From positions 62,001 to 126,000 of the forward strand of contig NZ_AP025944.1 of assembly GCF_024349685.1 (NCBI RefSeq): 64,000 nucleotides of DNA, read 5' to 3'. The first letter of the stretch is position 1. Each line of letters opens with the position of its first letter. The position numbers and the translations under genes are program-made. Positions 61,453 through 64,000 of the stretch are shown here, piece by piece. This stretch comes from Pseudomonas sp. LRP2-20 (lineage in GTDB: Bacteria; Pseudomonadota; Gammaproteobacteria; Pseudomonadales; Pseudomonadaceae). The notes below the pieces were generated by a model. It worked only from the letters and a program-made list of their open reading frames with translations. It ran no database searches and had not been told where the DNA came from.

Positions 61453-61861
61453 GACTATTTCTCCTGCGGTGACCTTTTGTCTTTGTAAAAGCCAGCACAC
61501 TGCGGATGGCGCGCTGGGGCGGCTGTTGAGCGCCGAGCCCGCCGAATCCAAGGCGGGCGAAGCATTTTGCAGACGAACCCGAGGGCCTTCAACCGGTTCT
61601 GGAGCGAAACGAAGTTAAAACTACAAGTCACCCTGTGACCGTATGTCGCAAGTGATGGGCTGCAGCCCGTCAACCATGGGCTATTGGCAGATTAGGGGAA
61701 AATTTGAAATTTTTTGCGATGATTTCGCGGATGGGCTGGTGAGTGTCGTAAAACCCTCTGAAAGCCGCGTGTTTAGCGGCTTCGATGGGTTTTTCGATTC
61801 ACCTGAACAGTTTTCGCTAATGCGACAAAAACGTATATCTGTAGGTGTTTAAAATAATTGA
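61453..61861. other. 409-bp pntAA upstream / gcdR downstream region with dyads
   Basis: No gene is supported. Visible structures are a perfect hairpin gcccgcc-gaatccaa-ggcgggc (61537-61558) in the putative pntAA leader, a perfect dyad GTCAC-CCT-GTGAC (61627-61639), a palindrome GGGCTGCAGCCC (61657-61668), an AT-rich block near 61695-61720 likely to contain the pntAA promoter, and the gcdR terminator-like hairpin at 61762-61782. A 69-codon plus-strand frame here has poor codon character. Confidence 0.5.
61762..61782 (-). terminator. terminator-like hairpin after gcdR
   Basis: On the minus strand AAGCCGC-TAAACAC-GCGGCTT forms a seven-base-pair stem followed by TCAGAGGGTTTTA, 80 nt past the gcdR stop. 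The U tract is delayed, so its strength is uncertain. Confidence 0.5.
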
Positions 61862-62788
61862 CTACAAGGGTAGGTCAGCGCTGTCGCCTCTGTGCGAGGC
61901 GGTATAGAGCTGTGCCTGGCTCACCAGCCAGTCACGGAAGGCTCGCAGTGACGCGGACTCGACCTTGCGTTCGGGAATCATCAGATAGTAGGCCTTGTCG
62001 CTGGACAGCGCGTACCTGTTAGCGACCACCAGCCTGCCCTCATCCAGTTCGCGCTGGATCAGGAAGGGTGGGATCAGCGCGATGCCCATCTCGTGCATGG
62101 CCGCCTGGGCCAGCATCGAGAATAGTTCATAGCGCGGGCCTGTCATGTCGCCCGCGATATTCAGGCCCAGGCCATTGAACCACTGGCGCCAGGCGTAGGG
62201 CCGGGTGGTTTGCTGCAGCAGCGGCAGGCTGGCGATGCGCTGAGCGTCGAGCATGCCCTGCCCGCCCAGCAAGGCCGGGCTGCACACCGGCATGGGGTTC
62301 TCGCCCATCAGGCGATGGGACTGGGTGCCGGACCAGTCGGCATCACCGAAGTAGATGGCGGCATCGAACGGGGTGTCGGCGAACAGGAACGGGCGGGTGC
62401 GGTTGGTCAGGTTGACGGTGACCTCGGGGTGACGTTGCTGGAAGTCCTTGAGACGTGGCAACAGCCATTGGGTGCCGAAGGTGGGCACCACGGCCAGTTC
62501 GATGACGTTGGCGCCCTGCTGTCGCATCACCGACAACGTGTCGCGTTCCACCGCATCGAGCTGCGCGGCAACCTGTCGGCTATAGGAAAGCCCGGCTTCG
62601 GTCAGTTTCACGCCACGGCGTGAGCGCCTGAACAGTTCGACGTTGAGGAACTCCTCCAGCCCAGCGATCTGGCGACAGACGGCACCCTGGGTCAGGGCCA
62701 GCTCCTGGGCTGCCTTGGTAAAGCTCTCGTGACGTGCGGCCGCTTCGAAGCAGACCAGTGCGGTGGTGCTGGGGATCTTGCGGCGCAT
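61862..62788 (-). CDS. gcdR: LysR-family regulator of glutaryl-CoA dehydrogenase
   Basis: LysR-type transcription factor, 308 aa. The N-terminal helix-turn-helix (about 5-65) reads ALVCFEAAARHESFTKAAQE, then LTQGAVCRQIAGLEEFLNVEL. The effector-binding domain follows (about 90-300). Closest by layout to the GcvA-like branch. It is divergent from gcdH with a 162-nt interval, the classic arrangement for a LysR activator of glutarate/lysine catabolism. ATG 62788 is preferred (GAGG upstream) over an upstream ATG at 62803. Confidence 0.9.
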   Translation of the reverse strand: MRRKIPSTTALVCFEAAARHESFTKAAQELALTQGAVCRQIAGLEEFLNVELFRRSRRGVKLTEAGLSYSRQVAAQLDAVERDTLSVMRQQGANVIELAVVPTFGTQWLLPRLKDFQQRHPEVTVNLTNRTRPFLFADTPFDAAIYFGDADWSGTQSHRLMGENPMPVCSPALLGGQGMLDAQRIASLPLLQQTTRPYAWRQWFNGLGLNIAGDMTGPRYELFSMLAQAAMHEMGIALIPPFLIQRELDEGRLVVANRYALSSDKAYYLMIPERKVESASLRAFRDWLVSQAQLYTASHRGDSADLPL

Positions 62789-62841
62789 GTACGTCAACCT
62801 CACTTATAGAGCCGTGAATATGGCGATTTCGAGTATCACGG

Positions 62842-62858
62842 AGTGACAAAATATCACT
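62842..62858. promoter_or_regulatory. candidate GcdR operator
   Basis: AGTGA-N7-TCACT (62842-62846 and 62854-62858) is a perfect dyad in the gcdR-gcdH interval. A direct repeat tatcac (62834 and 62852) overlaps it. Dyads of this size between a LysR gene and its divergent target are typical operators. Confidence 0.5.
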
Positions 62859-62950
62859 TATGCGTGCGCAATCCTCGTTTGTCGTGTTGCCAGATCAGGC
62901 CTAGGATCAATGGCACAAGAAACCGCTCCCCTATTTCGAGGATTTCGCTC

Positions 62951-64000
62951 ATGGCCGGTAAAGCAAGCTTCAACTGGATCGACCCGCTGCTGCTGGATCA
63001 GCAGCTCACTGAAGAAGAGCGCATGGTGCGTGACAGCGCTTATCAGTTCGCCCAGGACAAGCTGGCCCCGCGCGTACTGGAAGCCTTCCGTCACGAACAG
63101 ACCGACCCGGCGATCTTCCGCGAGATGGGTGAAGTCGGCCTGCTTGGTGCGACCATTCCCGAGCAATACGGCGGCAGCGGCCTGAACTACGTGTGCTACG
63201 GCCTGATTGCCCGTGAAGTGGAGCGCATCGACTCCGGCTACCGTTCGATGATGAGCGTGCAGTCTTCGCTGGTGATGGTGCCGATCAATGAGTTCGGTAC
63301 CGAGGCGCAGAAGCAGAAGTACCTGCCCAAGCTGGCCTCCGGCGAGTGGATTGGCTGCTTTGGCCTGACCGAGCCTAACCATGGCTCCGACCCGGGCTCG
63401 ATGATTACCCGTGCCAGGAAGGTCGATGGCGGCTATCGCCTGAGTGGCAGCAAGATGTGGATCACCAACAGCCCGATCGCCGATGTGTTCGTGGTCTGGG
63501 CCAAGGATGATGCCGGCGATATCCGCGGCTTCGTGCTGGAGAAAGGCTGGCAAGGGCTCAGTGCTCCGGCGATCCACGGCAAGGTCGGCCTGCGCGCGTC
63601 GATCACCGGTGAGATCGTCATGGACAACGTATTCGTCCCTGAAGAGAACATTTTCCCGGATGTGCGTGGCCTCAAAGGTCCGTTCACCTGCCTGAACTCG
63701 GCGCGGTATGGTATCTCCTGGGGGGCGCTGGGGGCAGCCGAAGCCTGCTGGCACACCGCTCGCCAGTACACCCTGGACCGTCAGCAGTTCGGTCGCCCGC
63801 TGGCTGCCAACCAGCTGATCCAGAAGAAGCTGGCCGACATGCAGACCGAAATTACCCTGGCCCTGCAAGGCTGCCTGCGACTGGGGCGGATGAAGGATGA
63901 AGGCACTGCGGCGGTGGAGATCACTTCGATCATGAAGCGTAACTCCTGCGGCAAGGCCCTGGACATTGCCCGCATGGCCCGTGACATGCTCGGCGGCAAC
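62951..64000 (+). CDS. gcdH: glutaryl-CoA dehydrogenase, 3' end outside the window
   Basis: FAD-dependent acyl-CoA dehydrogenase that oxidises and decarboxylates glutaryl-CoA to crotonyl-CoA in lysine degradation. About 350 of an expected 393 residues are visible. Recognisable parts are [19 protein letters not shown] at the start, the FAD/substrate segment [16 protein letters not shown] near 138, [20 protein letters not shown] near 168, and [19 protein letters not shown] near 252. The catalytic Glu segment lies beyond the window end. The last complete codon ends at base 64000. It is divergent from gcdR. Confidence 0.94.
   Translation, partial: MAGKASFNWIDPLLLDQQLTEEERMVRDSAYQFAQDKLAPRVLEAFRHEQTDPAIFREMGEVGLLGATIPEQYGGSGLNYVCYGLIAREVERIDSGYRSMMSVQSSLVMVPINEFGTEAQKQKYLPKLASGEWIGCFGLTEPNHGSDPGSMITRARKVDGGYRLSGSKMWITNSPIADVFVVWAKDDAGDIRGFVLEKGWQGLSAPAIHGKVGLRASITGEIVMDNVFVPEENIFPDVRGLKGPFTCLNSARYGISWGALGAAEACWHTARQYTLDRQQFGRPLAANQLIQKKLADMQTEITLALQGCLRLGRMKDEGTAAVEITSIMKRNSCGKALDIARMARDMLGGN

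Noticed and set aside
61643..61852. 69-codon plus-strand frame between pntAA and gcdR
   Set aside because: It lies across the gcdR terminator-like hairpin and an AT-rich promoter-like block; codon choice is atypical and no ribosome site is present.

Overview
The window is about 64 kb of GC-rich gammaproteobacterial chromosome. Gene order and protein content point to the Pseudomonas putida group. Evidence includes the coxBA-ctaG-coxC...ctaA-ctaB-SCO block, metNIQ, katE, the znu/zur locus, polA-engB-cc4-dsbA, algB/kinB and gcdR/gcdH, plus many paired ~30-bp REP palindromes with the core gcgggtgaacccgctcccacag at 3' ends. I saw no rRNA, tRNA, CRISPR array, insertion sequence or prophage. Genes at both edges are cut: a SulP permease on the left and glutaryl-CoA dehydrogenase on the right.

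Layout. 1-2141: SulP permease end and an unrecognised 213-aa protein. 2364-10920: a complete aa3-type (cytochrome-c-fused subunit II) oxidase locus with its assembly factors (CtaG/Cox11, SURF1, heme A synthase, heme O synthase, SCO) and a likely stationary-phase (sigma-S type) promoter. 11040-13553: methionine importer metNIQ. 13779-15908: catalase HPII. 16004-19844: zinc uptake (znuBC, zur, znuA) with a candidate Zur box between zur and znuA. 19868-20094: a 65-bp near-perfect inverted repeat. 20093-25260: thrB-type kinase, DUF2782 protein, polA, an ErsA-like small RNA and engB. 25454-28061: cytochrome c, cytochrome c4, dsbA and an EEP-fold phosphohydrolase.

28158-36295 is a signalling and envelope region: a diguanylate cyclase (DgcH-like), a small secreted protein, a lipoprotein amidase (AmpDh2-like), a CSS-EAL phosphodiesterase, and the KinB/AlgB two-component pair. 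36506-38478 holds a BON protein and a three-gene unit of small envelope proteins ending in an Ivy-family lysozyme inhibitor. One of these, a 53-aa DUF1328 protein, is very short. 38479-39207 has no convincing gene but is rich in dyads. Then come gltP, an SpmA-SpmB fusion, a four-gene Mla/Pqi-like lipid-transport operon, a DUF5924 protein, an M16 peptidase, a Na/Pi cotransporter, a TerC protein, a CitMHS citrate carrier and a GFA-fold enzyme.

53004-56016 contains a DUF4105 protein with an HELTH metalloprotease motif, translationally coupled to one of three consecutive DUF2388 paralogues. This is the most clearly uncharacterised gene set here. 56318-62788: DUF1127 protein preceded by a region with eight ACTGT/ACAGT elements, an acetate/succinate CoA-transferase, the three-subunit transhydrogenase pntAA-pntAB-pntB, and gcdR divergent from gcdH.

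The best non-coding element is the ErsA-like RNA between polA and engB. It has a near-consensus AlgU (sigma-22) promoter and a C-rich terminator loop, which links functionally to the AlgB/KinB and envelope-stress genes 12 kb away.
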